Below are positions 41,582 through 49,878 of a stretch of DNA of 64,000 nt, piece by piece (within the stretch, counting starts at the first letter, position 1; each line of letters opens with the position of its first letter). This DNA is from Streptomyces parvus (lineage in GTDB: Bacteria > Actinomycetota > Actinomycetes > Streptomycetales > Streptomycetaceae): the NCBI RefSeq assembly GCF_014648875.1, contig NZ_BMRY01000006.1, positions 310,001-374,000 on the forward strand. Reading direction: 5' to 3'. The position numbers and the translations under genes are program-made. Under the pieces are notes generated by a model. The model was not told where the DNA came from. It did not search any database and saw nothing but the letters and a program-made list of their open reading frames with translations.

Positions 41582-42976
41582 TCAGAACTGGAGCGACTTC
41601 GTCTGGAGGTACTCCGCCAGACCGTGCGGGCCCAGCTCGCGGCCGACCCCCGACTGCTTGTAACCACCGAACGGGGCCAGCGGGTTGAAGCGCCCGCCGT
41701 TGATGTCGACCTGCCCGGTGTCCATCCGGCGGGCGAAGGCCACCGCCTCCTCGTCGTCCGCGGCCCACACGGCTCCGGCGAGCCCGTACACGGTGTCGTT
41801 GGCGATCCGGAGGGCGTCGTCCACGTCCTCGTACCGCAGGATCGAGACCACCGGGCCGAAGATCTCCTCCTGGGCGATCGTCATGTCCGGGGTGACGTCG
41901 GCGAAGACGGTCGGGCTGACGTAGTAGCCGGTCTCCAGCGGCGCGTCCGGGCCGCCCGCGATCAGCCGGGCCCCCTCCTCGACGCCCTTCTCGATGTAAC
42001 CCCGCACCCGGGCCTGCTGCTTGGCGTTGACGAGCGGGCCGACCCGCTCCCCGGCCACGTACTTGGTGACGGCGTTCGCCGCCAGCTCCACGGCCTCGTC
42101 GTACCGTTCGGCGTCCACCAGCATCCGGGTCCAGGCGCTGCACGTCTGGCCGGAGTTGGTCATCACGTTGGCGATGCCGACGTTGACCGCCTTGGCGAGG
42201 TCCGCGCCGGGCAGGATCACATTGGCGGACTTGCCGCCCAGCTCCAGGGCGACGCGCTTGACCGCGGCCCCGGCGGTGGCACCGATCTGCCTGCCGACGG
42301 CGGTGGAGCCGGTGAACGACACCAGGTCGACGCCCTCGTGGGCGGCGAGCGCCTGCCCGGCCACCGGTCCGAGGCCGGTGACGAGGTTGAAGACCCCCGG
42401 GGGAAGGCCCGCTGCCTCGGTGGCCTCGGCGAAGAGCTGGGCGGTGAGCGGGGTGTCCTCGGCGGGCTTGAGGACGACGGTGCAGCCGGCGGCGAGGGCG
42501 GGGGCGACCTTGGCGACGATCTGGTGGAGCGGGTAGTTCCAGGGGGTGATCGCGCCGACCACGCCGACCGGCTCCAGCAGCACGGTGGAGTTGCCGATCC
42601 GCTCCTCGAAGGCGTGGCGGGCGGCCAGTTCGGCGTACGAGGCGGCCACCAGCACGGGCACGCCCGCGTGGACCATCTGCGACAGCGGCAGCGGCGAGCC
42701 CAGCTCGGCCGTGATCGTCTCAGCCAGCAGGTCCTTGCGGGCGGCCAGCGCGTCGGCCAGCGCGGTGAGCCGGGCGGCGCGCTCGGCGGGCGGCGTCGCG
42801 GCCCAGGCGGGGAAGGCGGCGCGCGCGGCCCGCACCGCCGCGTCGACGTCCTCCGCCGTCCCTGCCGGTACGTGGGCGATGACCTGCTCGTCCGCCGGGT
42901 TCACGACCGCGATCGTGTCCCGGCCGACGGCGGGCCGCCACGCGCCGTCGATGTACATCTGGTCATGGGCCTGCAT
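41582..42976 (-). CDS. NAD(P)-dependent aldehyde dehydrogenase
   Basis: 464 residues from MQAHDQMYIDGAWRP. Key elements: PWNYPLHQIVAKVAPALAAG, VVLKPAEDTPL, FTGSTAVGRQI, catalytic Glu in LELGGKSANVI, catalytic Cys in NSGQTCSAWTRM, EEIFGPVVS, and GGYKQSGVGRELG. The substrate aldehyde is unknown. First gene of the operon with the alcohol dehydrogenase; a TetR-type operator lies about 77 bases upstream of the start. Confidence 0.93.
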   Translation of the reverse strand: MQAHDQMYIDGAWRPAVGRDTIAVVNPADEQVIAHVPAGTAEDVDAAVRAARAAFPAWAATPPAERAARLTALADALAARKDLLAETITAELGSPLPLSQMVHAGVPVLVAASYAELAARHAFEERIGNSTVLLEPVGVVGAITPWNYPLHQIVAKVAPALAAGCTVVLKPAEDTPLTAQLFAEATEAAGLPPGVFNLVTGLGPVAGQALAAHEGVDLVSFTGSTAVGRQIGATAGAAVKRVALELGGKSANVILPGADLAKAVNVGIANVMTNSGQTCSAWTRMLVDAERYDEAVELAANAVTKYVAGERVGPLVNAKQQARVRGYIEKGVEEGARLIAGGPDAPLETGYYVSPTVFADVTPDMTIAQEEIFGPVVSILRYEDVDDALRIANDTVYGLAGAVWAADDEEAVAFARRMDTGQVDINGGRFNPLAPFGGYKQSGVGRELGPHGLAEYLQTKSLQF

Positions 42977-43052
42977 GGCTGTTTCCTCCCGGACATGCTG
43001 TGCGGAGCGCCGAAGCCGTGCGGCGGGCGCGGGGCGCACGTCGCACCCGCCC

Positions 43053-43076
43053 AAACTAGCGCCGTTAGTTTTCCGG
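43053..43076 (-). promoter_or_regulatory. TetR-type operator of the aldehyde/alcohol dehydrogenase operon
   Basis: AACTA at 43054-43058 and TAGTT at 43066-43070 form an inverted repeat. On the minus strand the site begins CCGGAAAACTAACGGCGCTA, closely matching the operator at 36817-36840. The differences are mainly A/G and C/T transitions placed symmetrically. Confidence 0.55.
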
Positions 43077-43249
43077 CGCCAGGGAGCCTTCCGAGACACC
43101 GGTCACGCCGTCGCACCGTATCGCCACCGGGGCGACTTGCCGGAACGGCATGATCCCTTGCCCCGGCGGCGGCCGACCGGACAAGACTGGGACTAGACCG
43201 GCGAGCCCGACGGACCCGCACCCGCACCGCCCTGACCCGAGGAGGCGCC

Positions 43250-43759
43250 ATGACCGCCGCACCCCGTTCCCGCCCCCTCTCCCGGCGCCGGGACACCCCG
43301 CCGCCCCGGACCGGCGACAGCGAGGCGGAGGTGCTGCGCGGCTTCCTCGACTACCTGCGCGCGTCGGTCGCCGCGAAGGTCGAGGGCGCACCCGATCCGG
43401 CGGCCCGGGCCGCCGGGGTGCCGTCGGGCACGAACCTGCTGGGCCTGCTCCACCATCTGGCCTTCGTCGAGCGGGCCACCTTCCTCGGGGACCGTGTCAC
43501 CTACTGGCCGTCGACGTTCCACGCCGCCCCCGAGGACGGGGTGGCCGAGGTCGTGGCCCGCTACCGGGAGGCGGTCGCGGAGGCGAACGCCGTACTCGAC
43601 GGGTGCGCCGACCTCGGCGCACCGCTGCCCCGGACGCAGCCGGACAAGCCCGCCCCCAGCGTGCGGTGGGCCCTCACCCACCTGATCGAGGAGACCGGGC
43701 GGCACGCCGGTCACGCGGACATCCTCCGGGAGCTGATCGACGGTTCGACCGGTCGCTGA
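43250..43759 (+). CDS. DinB-like DUF664 protein, probable mycothiol-dependent transferase
   Basis: 169 residues with GAGGAGG ribosome site. Four-helix bundle; the metal histidines are in LLHHLAFVERATFLGD and HLIEETGRHAGHADILRELIDG. This matches DUF664/DinB_2 proteins. Members of the DinB superfamily use mycothiol or bacillithiol to detoxify electrophiles. A mycothiol role fits an organism that also encodes a mycothiol formaldehyde dehydrogenase, but the substrate is unknown. Its last 86 bases overlap the convergent MFS gene. Confidence 0.88.
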   Translation: MTAAPRSRPLSRRRDTPPPRTGDSEAEVLRGFLDYLRASVAAKVEGAPDPAARAAGVPSGTNLLGLLHHLAFVERATFLGDRVTYWPSTFHAAPEDGVAEVVARYREAVAEANAVLDGCADLGAPLPRTQPDKPAPSVRWALTHLIEETGRHAGHADILRELIDGSTGR

Positions 43760-44969
43760 CCGCCTCGTCGGCGGACACCTGTTCCTTACCGCCCTCGCCG
43801 CGCAGGCCGAGGCCCGCCGCGCCCATCAGCCCCACGCCCAGCAGCACGAACGGGGCCGCCACCCCCACCGCACCCGCGATCAGCCCCGCGGCGGCGGGGG
43901 CGGCGACCTGGCCGAGCCGGTTGCCGGTGAGGCGGAGGGCGAGTGCGGTGGAGCGGGCCCCGTCGGGGGCGGCGCGGACGACCGTGGTCATGGACAGCGG
44001 CTGGCCGACACCGAGGCAGAAGCCGAGGACCGCCAGCATCACGGCGAGGACCGGGACGGAGACGGGCAGTGCCACACCCGCGCAGAGGAGTCCGGCGAGC
44101 AGGCAGCTCGTGGTCAGCAGGGCCCGGCGGCCCAGCAGCCGCAGCAGCGGTGTCATCACGAGTCGGCAGGCGATCGTGGCGGCGGCCCGCAGGCTCAGCA
44201 GCAGGCCGACGGTGGCCGGCGCGATGGAGCGGTGCTCGCCGACGACCGGCAGGTAGGCGGTGAGGATGTCGGTGGCGGACAGCACCGCCATGCTGATGAG
44301 GATGCCCGCGGGGACGCCCCGCGCGCCGAGGATCGTCCGGACGGGGACCTTGCCCTCGGCCCGCGGCCGGGTGCCGGTCGTGCGGCGGTGCTCGATGCGC
44401 CAGAGCGAGGTGAGGGCGACCGCGCAGACCCCGGCCGAGACGAGGAGGGCCAGCGCGCTCGTACGGCCGAGGGCTCCGCCCTGTCCGGAGATGAGCGCGC
44501 CCGCCGCGATCGGGCCGATGAGCTGGCCGAGCGAGGCACCGATGGTGAAGTGCCCGAAGTTGCGGTCCTGTTCGTGGGGTGCCGACTGCCGGGCCACGAT
44601 CGACTGGGCGCCGATCACGAAGCACAGGTGGCCGAGGCCCATCACCCCGCTCCAGGCGGCCATCGCGGGCAGCGAGGAGACGAGGCCGCTGAGCGCGCAA
44701 CCGCCGGAGATCAGGAGGACGCCGAGCGGCAGCAGGGGCGCGCAGCGGCCGTGGTCGGTGCGGCGGCCGAGCGGTACGGCGACGAACAGCGGGAGCAGGG
44801 CGTACACCCCGGCGATGACGCCGACGGCCGTCTCGTCCGCGCCCAGCGCGAGGGCCCGGTAGGAGACGGCGGGCCGCGCCATCGACACCGCCCCCTGCGC
44901 GAAGGCGAAGGCGATGACGAGGCGCAGCAGCCAGCCCCTGCCGGGCCCGGATCGCGGTCGTCGGGCCAT
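43674..44969 (-). CDS. MFS transporter
   Basis: 431 residues from MARRPRSGPGRGWLLRL; its ATG overlaps the upstream citrate transporter stop by one base (TGATG). Twelve hydrophobic helices; the loop after helix 2 carries VAVPLGRRTDHGRCAP, the MFS signature G-x3-D/R-R-x-G-R/K form. The last 30 or so residues (DRSNRRSAPGGCPRDRRAARS) are polar and read antisense to the end of the DinB gene. A drug or metabolite exporter, substrate unknown. Coupling suggests a function with the citrate transporter. Confidence 0.85.
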   Translation of the reverse strand: MARRPRSGPGRGWLLRLVIAFAFAQGAVSMARPAVSYRALALGADETAVGVIAGVYALLPLFVAVPLGRRTDHGRCAPLLPLGVLLISGGCALSGLVSSLPAMAAWSGVMGLGHLCFVIGAQSIVARQSAPHEQDRNFGHFTIGASLGQLIGPIAAGALISGQGGALGRTSALALLVSAGVCAVALTSLWRIEHRRTTGTRPRAEGKVPVRTILGARGVPAGILISMAVLSATDILTAYLPVVGEHRSIAPATVGLLLSLRAAATIACRLVMTPLLRLLGRRALLTTSCLLAGLLCAGVALPVSVPVLAVMLAVLGFCLGVGQPLSMTTVVRAAPDGARSTALALRLTGNRLGQVAAPAAAGLIAGAVGVAAPFVLLGVGLMGAAGLGLRGEGGKEQVSADEAVSDRSNRRSAPGGCPRDRRAARSPRSGG

Positions 44970-46414
44970 CACATGATGCCGAAGAGGACGCCCGCCGCGA
45001 GCACCACGAGGGAGGTGAGCACGGCCCACTTGACGGTGAAGCGGGTGTGGTCGCCGAACTCGACCTTCGCCATGCCGACGAGGACGTACACGGCGGGGAC
45101 GAGGGGCGAGGACATGTGCAGGGCCTGACCGGCCAGGGAGGCGCGGGCGATCTCCAGCGGCGAGACCCCGTGGGCCGCGCCCGCCTCGGCGAGGACGGGC
45201 AGGACGCCGAAGTAGAAGCCGTCGTTGGACATGAAGTAGGTGAGCGGCAGGCTGAGCAGACCGGTGACGATGGCCATGTGCGGGCCCATCGCCTCGGGGA
45301 CCGCGCCGACGACCCAGTCGGCCATGTGCTCGACCATGCCGGTGCCGGTGAGGACCCCGGTGAAGACGGCGGCGGCGAAGACCATGCCGGAGACGTTGAG
45401 CACGTTGTCGGCGTGCGCGGCGATCCGGGCCCGCTGGTCGGGCATGTGGGGGAAGTTGACGGTGAGCGCGAGGGCCGCACCGAGGAGGAAGAGCACCGGG
45501 ATCGGCATGAGCTCCATGATCATTGCCGTGAGCAGTGCGGCGGTGAGTCCGGCGTTGAACCAGTAGAGCTTGGGGCGGAGCGTGGACCGGTCGGGGTCGA
45601 GGCCCTGGAACTCCTCGTCGTCCCCGTCCTCGTTCTCCGTACCGCCGGTGGAAGTCCCGGGCACATCTCCCGTACCGCTCGCGGAGGCTCCGGTGCCCTT
45701 GCGGAGGCGGTCCTTGCCGCCGGTGCCGGTGCCGGTGCCGGCCGACACGGTCTCCGGCTCCGGCTGCGGCTCCCGGGCGAGGGCCTCGTCGAGGGTGAGC
45801 ATGCCGAGGCGCTTGCGCTCCCGGATACCGAGCACGTACGCCAGCACGAACACGGAGAGCAGGCCCATGGCGAGCGCCGGGATCATGGGTACGAAGATCT
45901 CGGAGGCGTCCAGCTTGAGGGCGGTGGCCGCGCGGGCGGTGGGGCCGCCCCACGGCAGGGTGTTCATCACGCCGTTGGCGGTGGCCGCGACGCCGGTCAT
46001 CACGACCAGGCTCATCTTCAGGCGTTTGTAGAGGGGATACATCGCCGAGACGGTGATCATGAAGGTGGTGGAGCCGTCGCCGTCCAGCGAGACGATCGCG
46101 GCGAGCACCGCCGTACCGACCACGATGCGCATCGGGTCGGCCTGGCAGAACTTCAGGATGCCCCGGACGATCGGGTCGAACAGGCCGACGTCGATCATCA
46201 CGCCGAAGTAGACGATGGCGAACATCAGCATGGCGGCGGTGGGGGCGAGGTTGCCGACGCCTTCGATCACGTAGTCGCCGAGCTGGGCTCCTTGCCCGAC
46301 GGCGACACAGAAGAGTGCGGGGATCAGTACCAGCGCCGCGATCGGCGACATCTTCTTCGTCATGATCAGGACCAGGAAGGTCGCGATCATGGCGAAGCCG
46401 AGGATTGTCAGCAT
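44969..46414 (-). CDS. CitMHS family citrate:H+/metal symporter
   Basis: 481 residues with about 12 membrane segments. Family blocks are GVMIDVGLFDPIVRGILKF, SLDGDGSTTFMITVSAMYPLY, NTLPWGGPTARAATAL and YFMSNDGFYFGVLPVLAEAG. It imports citrate as a Mg2+ or Ca2+ complex. A long polar cytoplasmic loop (about 215-275) is unusually rich in Gly, Thr, Glu and Asp (SAGTGTGTGG, ENEDGDDEEF) and is probably disordered. Its promoter region 46415-46553 shows no clear two-component sites. Confidence 0.92.
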   Translation of the reverse strand: MLTILGFAMIATFLVLIMTKKMSPIAALVLIPALFCVAVGQGAQLGDYVIEGVGNLAPTAAMLMFAIVYFGVMIDVGLFDPIVRGILKFCQADPMRIVVGTAVLAAIVSLDGDGSTTFMITVSAMYPLYKRLKMSLVVMTGVAATANGVMNTLPWGGPTARAATALKLDASEIFVPMIPALAMGLLSVFVLAYVLGIRERKRLGMLTLDEALAREPQPEPETVSAGTGTGTGGKDRLRKGTGASASGTGDVPGTSTGGTENEDGDDEEFQGLDPDRSTLRPKLYWFNAGLTAALLTAMIMELMPIPVLFLLGAALALTVNFPHMPDQRARIAAHADNVLNVSGMVFAAAVFTGVLTGTGMVEHMADWVVGAVPEAMGPHMAIVTGLLSLPLTYFMSNDGFYFGVLPVLAEAGAAHGVSPLEIARASLAGQALHMSSPLVPAVYVLVGMAKVEFGDHTRFTVKWAVLTSLVVLAAGVLFGIM

Positions 46415-46553
46415 GGGGGATACCTAACGTTCATCCTTGAACTCCCACCGGTCTCGGCGGTCGGTCCGGATGACGTTAGGGGCCCCCTCGAAGAGTTAAC
46501 AAGACGTTGACGCGTGAGCAATACGAGCAAAACCCCAGGTCAACGGGGTAGTG

Positions 46554-48779
46554 CTACTGAGCTGGGGTGACGGAGACCGGGATGGCGTTCAGCACGGCGG
46601 TGCCGGACAGCGGATCCAGGAGCGTGCCGTCGAGGAGCTGGTTCACGTTCGCGCCGGGGTGGGCGGCGGCGACCGACATCCGGGTGCCGGGGCGGCTGTG
46701 GCCCCAGCCGTGCGGGAGGCTCACCACCCCGCTGCGCACGGTGTCGGTGATCTCGGCGGGCGCCTCGATGCCGCCGCCCGAGGACTCGATGCGGGCGGTG
46801 TCCCCGTCGGCAAGACCGAGGCGGGCCGCGTCGTCGGGGTGGATCTGGAGGGTGCAGACGTTGGACCCGCCGGCGAGCGAGCCGACGTTGTGCATCCAGC
46901 TGTTGTTGGAGCGCAGATGGCGGCGGCCGACGAGGACGAGCGGGGCGGGCCGGTCGCCCAGCGCCCGGCGCAGGCGCGGCAGATCGGCGGCGATCGGCTC
47001 CGGGAGCAGTTCGACGCGGCCGGAGCGGGTGCGCAGGACCTCCGGGAGGCGGGGTTTCAGCGGGCCGAGGTCGATGCCGTGCGGGTTCGCGAGGAGTTGC
47101 TGAAGCGTCAGCCCGTACGGGCCGAGGCGCAGCAGCAGGTCCAGTCGCCGTTCGGGGCCGCTCTCGCCGGTGAGTTCGGCGGCCAGCTCCTTGGGGGCTC
47201 CGGCCCGGGTGAGGGCGGTGTCGACGGCCAGGTCGTCGACGGCGGAGGGCGGTGCGCCGTGCATGCCGCTCACCGCGAGGATCAGCCGGGCGTGGATCTC
47301 GCTCTCGTCCATCCGCCCGTCCTCCAGGGGGACGGCGGCGCGGGTGTAGCGGACCTGGTTGTGGACGGCGAAGTTGTTGAACGCGAAGTCGAAGTGGGCG
47401 CTCTGCGAGGGCGGCGGCGGGGGCAGGACGACGTCGGCGCGGCGGGAGGTCTCGTTGAGGTACGGGTCGACGCTGACCATGAAGTCGAGCCCGTCGGCGA
47501 GGGCCGCGTCGAGCCGGTCGCCGTCCGGCGCGGAGAGCACGGGGTTGGCCGCGATGACCACCAGGGCGCGGATACGGCCCTCGCCCGGGGAGTCGATCTC
47601 CTCGGCGAGGGCGGCGATGGGCAGTTCGCCCTTGGCCTCGGGGTGCCCGGAGACCCGGCTCGACCAGCGGCCGAGCGCGAAGCCCTTGCCGGGGGCGGCG
47701 TTACGGGTCCCGGGTTCGGTGTTACGCGTTCCGGGCCCGGCGGCGCGCGGTGCGCGGGCGGTCGCGGAGAGCGGGAAGAGCGCGCCGCCGGGCCGGTCGA
47801 GGTTGCCGGTGAGGATGTTGAGGACGTCCACCAGCCAGCTGGCCAGGGTGCCGTGCTCGACGGTGCAGCTGCCGATGCGCCCGTAGACGGCCGCGGTGGG
47901 GGCGGCGGCGAGTTCGCGGGCGATGGCGGTGATGGTGTCCGCGTCCACGTCACAGGCGGCGGCGACCGCGTCCGGGGTGAAGTCCGCGAGGGCGGCGTCG
48001 AGTTCGTCGAGGCCGTCCAGGTGCTCGGCGAGCGGCCCGGGGTCGGCGAGCTTCTCGTCGATGAGCGTGTGCGCGACGGCTGCCAGCAGCAGCGCGTCCG
48101 CGCCGGGCCGGATCGCCACGTGCCGGTCGGCGAGGCGGGCGGTGCGGGTGCGGCGCGGGTCGATGACGGTGAGGGTGCCGCCGCGCCGGCGAAGGGCCTT
48201 GAGCCGGCCGGGGAAGTCGGGGGCGGTACAGAGGCTGCCGTTGGACTCCAGCGGGTTGGCGCCGATCAGCAGGAGATGGCCGGTGCGGTCGAGATCCGGA
48301 ACGGGGATGGCGTGCGCGTCACCGAAGAGCAGGCCGCTGGAGACGTGCTTGGGCATCTGGTCCAGGGTGCTCGCGGTGAACACGTTGCGGGTGCGCAGGG
48401 CCCCGAGCAGGAGGGGCGGATAGAGGAAGCCCGCCATCGTGTGCACGTTGGGGTTGCCGAGGACCACGCCGACGGCCTGCGGGCCGTGGGCTTTCACCAG
48501 CTCCGGTATCCGCGCGGCGATCAGGTCGAACGCCTCGCCCCAGGCCGCCTCGCGCAGTTCCCCGTCCTCGCCGCGCACGAGGGGGACGCGCAGCCGGTCG
48601 GGGTCGGCGTCGAGCCCTCCGAAGGAGGCCCCCTTGGGGCAGATGAAGCCCCGGCTGAAGATGTCGTCGCGGTCGCCGCGCGCACCGGTGACGGTGGTCC
48701 CCTCGATGGTGAGGGTGAGGCCGCAGGTGGCCTCGCAGAGGGGGCAGATACGCGGTGCGGTGCGGGAGTCGTGGGACAT
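46554..48779 (-). CDS. Molybdopterin oxidoreductase family protein
   Basis: 741 residues from MSHDSRTAPRICPLCEATCG. The [4Fe-4S] cysteines are C12, C15, C19 and C47 (Cx2Cx3Cx27C). Molybdopterin-binding blocks include VGVVLGNPNVHTMAG, LLLIGANPLESNGSL, VIDPRRTRTARLAD and the C-terminal molydopterin-dinucleotide domain (RRHLRSNNSWMHNVGSL, VSLPHGWGHSRPG). No Sec codon and no membrane or electron-transfer partner is encoded nearby. It resembles soluble formate dehydrogenase/nitrate reductase-like proteins of actinomycetes; the substrate is unknown. A TetR gene lies upstream with an operator between. Confidence 0.9.
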   Translation of the reverse strand: MSHDSRTAPRICPLCEATCGLTLTIEGTTVTGARGDRDDIFSRGFICPKGASFGGLDADPDRLRVPLVRGEDGELREAAWGEAFDLIAARIPELVKAHGPQAVGVVLGNPNVHTMAGFLYPPLLLGALRTRNVFTASTLDQMPKHVSSGLLFGDAHAIPVPDLDRTGHLLLIGANPLESNGSLCTAPDFPGRLKALRRRGGTLTVIDPRRTRTARLADRHVAIRPGADALLLAAVAHTLIDEKLADPGPLAEHLDGLDELDAALADFTPDAVAAACDVDADTITAIARELAAAPTAAVYGRIGSCTVEHGTLASWLVDVLNILTGNLDRPGGALFPLSATARAPRAAGPGTRNTEPGTRNAAPGKGFALGRWSSRVSGHPEAKGELPIAALAEEIDSPGEGRIRALVVIAANPVLSAPDGDRLDAALADGLDFMVSVDPYLNETSRRADVVLPPPPPSQSAHFDFAFNNFAVHNQVRYTRAAVPLEDGRMDESEIHARLILAVSGMHGAPPSAVDDLAVDTALTRAGAPKELAAELTGESGPERRLDLLLRLGPYGLTLQQLLANPHGIDLGPLKPRLPEVLRTRSGRVELLPEPIAADLPRLRRALGDRPAPLVLVGRRHLRSNNSWMHNVGSLAGGSNVCTLQIHPDDAARLGLADGDTARIESSGGGIEAPAEITDTVRSGVVSLPHGWGHSRPGTRMSVAAAHPGANVNQLLDGTLLDPLSGTAVLNAIPVSVTPAQ

Positions 48780-48865
48780 GGGCCCTCCCCGGGGCAGCTG
48801 CGGCGACGGCACGCGGACATGGGCCGGGCGGGGCGTGGGAGCCCGGGATCCCCGGCACTGGTGAG

Positions 48866-48879
48866 CATACCGACCGGTA
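48866..48879. promoter_or_regulatory. TetR-type operator upstream of the molybdopterin oxidoreductase
   Basis: CATACCGACCGGT at 48866-48878 contains the palindrome TACCG-AC-CGGTA (48868-48879). It lies about 87 bases upstream of the start codon. The same 13-mer occurs at 30660-30672 and, with one change, at 23447-23459. The adjacent TetR gene at 48974 is a candidate binder. Confidence 0.52.
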
Positions 48880-48890
48880 CGCATGGGGGG

Positions 48891-48949
48891 GAGGTGTCGT
48901 GCGGAGGAGAGCGAAAGGAGGAGGTGTCGTACGGAGGAGGGCGAAGGAG
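48891..48949. repeat. About 30-base imperfect tandem duplication
   Basis: 48891-48920 and 48921-48949 share the pattern GAGGTGTCGT, then CGGAGGA and GCGAA, with a few changes and one base of length difference. It lies between the operator and the TetR stop codon, in the presumed upstream region of the oxidoreductase promoter. Confidence 0.85.
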
Positions 48950-48973
48950 AAGGGGAGAGCGGAGGGCCGCCGC

Positions 48974-49594
48974 TCAGTCGAGCGTGTGGGCGAGATAGGA
49001 CGTGACCAGCGTCCGGGTCTCGGCGATGATGTCCGCGTCCCCCGAGGGATCCGTACGGAAGGCGAGCTGCAGCAGGGCGTCGGCGGCCTCGACGCTCACC
49101 AGGATCGCCCGGGACAGCCCCTCGTCGGGCCGCCGGCCGAGGTGCCCGGCGAGCAGGACGGCGAGCCGGTCCGCCAGCCGCCGGTTGGCGTCGTCCGACG
49201 CACTCTCGACCGGGAACGGCGGCCCGAAGTCGACGAGCGCGAAGCCGGGGACGCTCCGCTTCATCGCCAGGTACTCGTCGAGCACCGCGTCGATGGCGGC
49301 GCGCCAGTCGGAGGCGGGGAGGTCGGCGAGCCGGGCGGCGATGCGGTCGGCGTAGGCGTCCAGATTGCGCAGCGCGAGGGCGTCGACGAGCGCGCGCTTG
49401 TTGGAGAAGAACCGGTAGACGGAGCCGATCGGCACCTCGGCGCGCTCGGCGACGGCCCGGGTGGTGAGCTGCTCGTAACCGGTCTCGTCGAGGAGGCCGG
49501 CGCAGGAGTCGAGTATCCGGGCCAGCCGGTCGGCGCTGCGCTGCTGCACGGGGGCGCGGCGGAGGTTCGGGGTGACATGGGGCTGAGGAGGCAC
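48974..49594 (-). CDS. TetR family regulator next to the molybdopterin oxidoreductase
   Basis: 206 residues from a GTG (VPPQPHVTPNLRRAPVQQRS); the start is uncertain because no strong ribosome site is visible. Helix-turn-helix: LTTRAVAERAEVPIGSVYRFFSNKRALVDAL (about 43-73). The C-terminal domain contains FGPPFPVESASDDANRRLADRLA. It is upstream of and co-directional with the oxidoreductase, 194 bases apart, with the CATACCGACCGGT operator between. Confidence 0.87.
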   Translation of the reverse strand: MPPQPHVTPNLRRAPVQQRSADRLARILDSCAGLLDETGYEQLTTRAVAERAEVPIGSVYRFFSNKRALVDALALRNLDAYADRIAARLADLPASDWRAAIDAVLDEYLAMKRSVPGFALVDFGPPFPVESASDDANRRLADRLAVLLAGHLGRRPDEGLSRAILVSVEAADALLQLAFRTDPSGDADIIAETRTLVTSYLAHTLD

Positions 49595-49617
49595 GGGCCC
49601 ATGATGCCGTCCCCGCA

Positions 49618-49768
49618 CACGGGCCGGACACCCCGTGCCCCGCGCACGGGCCGGACACCAGAGGCAGCGGGCGGACATCAAGGACGGCAAGGACTGAGAC
49701 CACAGGCGCAGCCGCAGGCACAGACACACGCACACGCAAGGCACAGGCACAGGCACAGGCACACGCAC
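49618..49768. repeat. Low-complexity repeats upstream of hmgA
   Basis: CACGGGCCGGACACC occurs at 49618-49632 and 49645-49659, an offset of 27. After that, 49692-49768 is a CA/CAGGCA-rich stretch on one strand. This is the 284-base gap between the TetR and hmgA genes; apart from the promoter at 49790 I see nothing else in it. Confidence 0.7.
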
Positions 49769-49789
49769 CGAATGGCCCGATGTGTGCCG

Positions 49790-49818
49790 TTGACGCGCCC
49801 CGCTCCTATTCCTACGGT
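49790..49818 (+). promoter_or_regulatory. Probable vegetative promoter of hmgA
   Basis: TTGACG (49790-49795), 17 bases, then TACGGT (49813-49818, TAnnnT). This is a good HrdB-type promoter; transcription would start near 49825, giving a leader of about 55 bases. Confidence 0.55.
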
Positions 49819-49878
49819 GGTGCATAGGATTCGTCGTCCGGCGGATCCGAGGGCTTTCTTGGGCACCGGGAGTGCGGG

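Noticed and set aside
43250..43759. DinB as DNA polymerase IV
   Set aside because: The name refers to the DinB/DUF664 metal-binding four-helix fold. No polymerase motifs are present.
46551..48998. 815-codon open frame opposite the molybdopterin oxidoreductase
   Set aside because: Composition is Gly/Arg/Glu-rich without any domain, and the opposite strand encodes a fully conserved enzyme.
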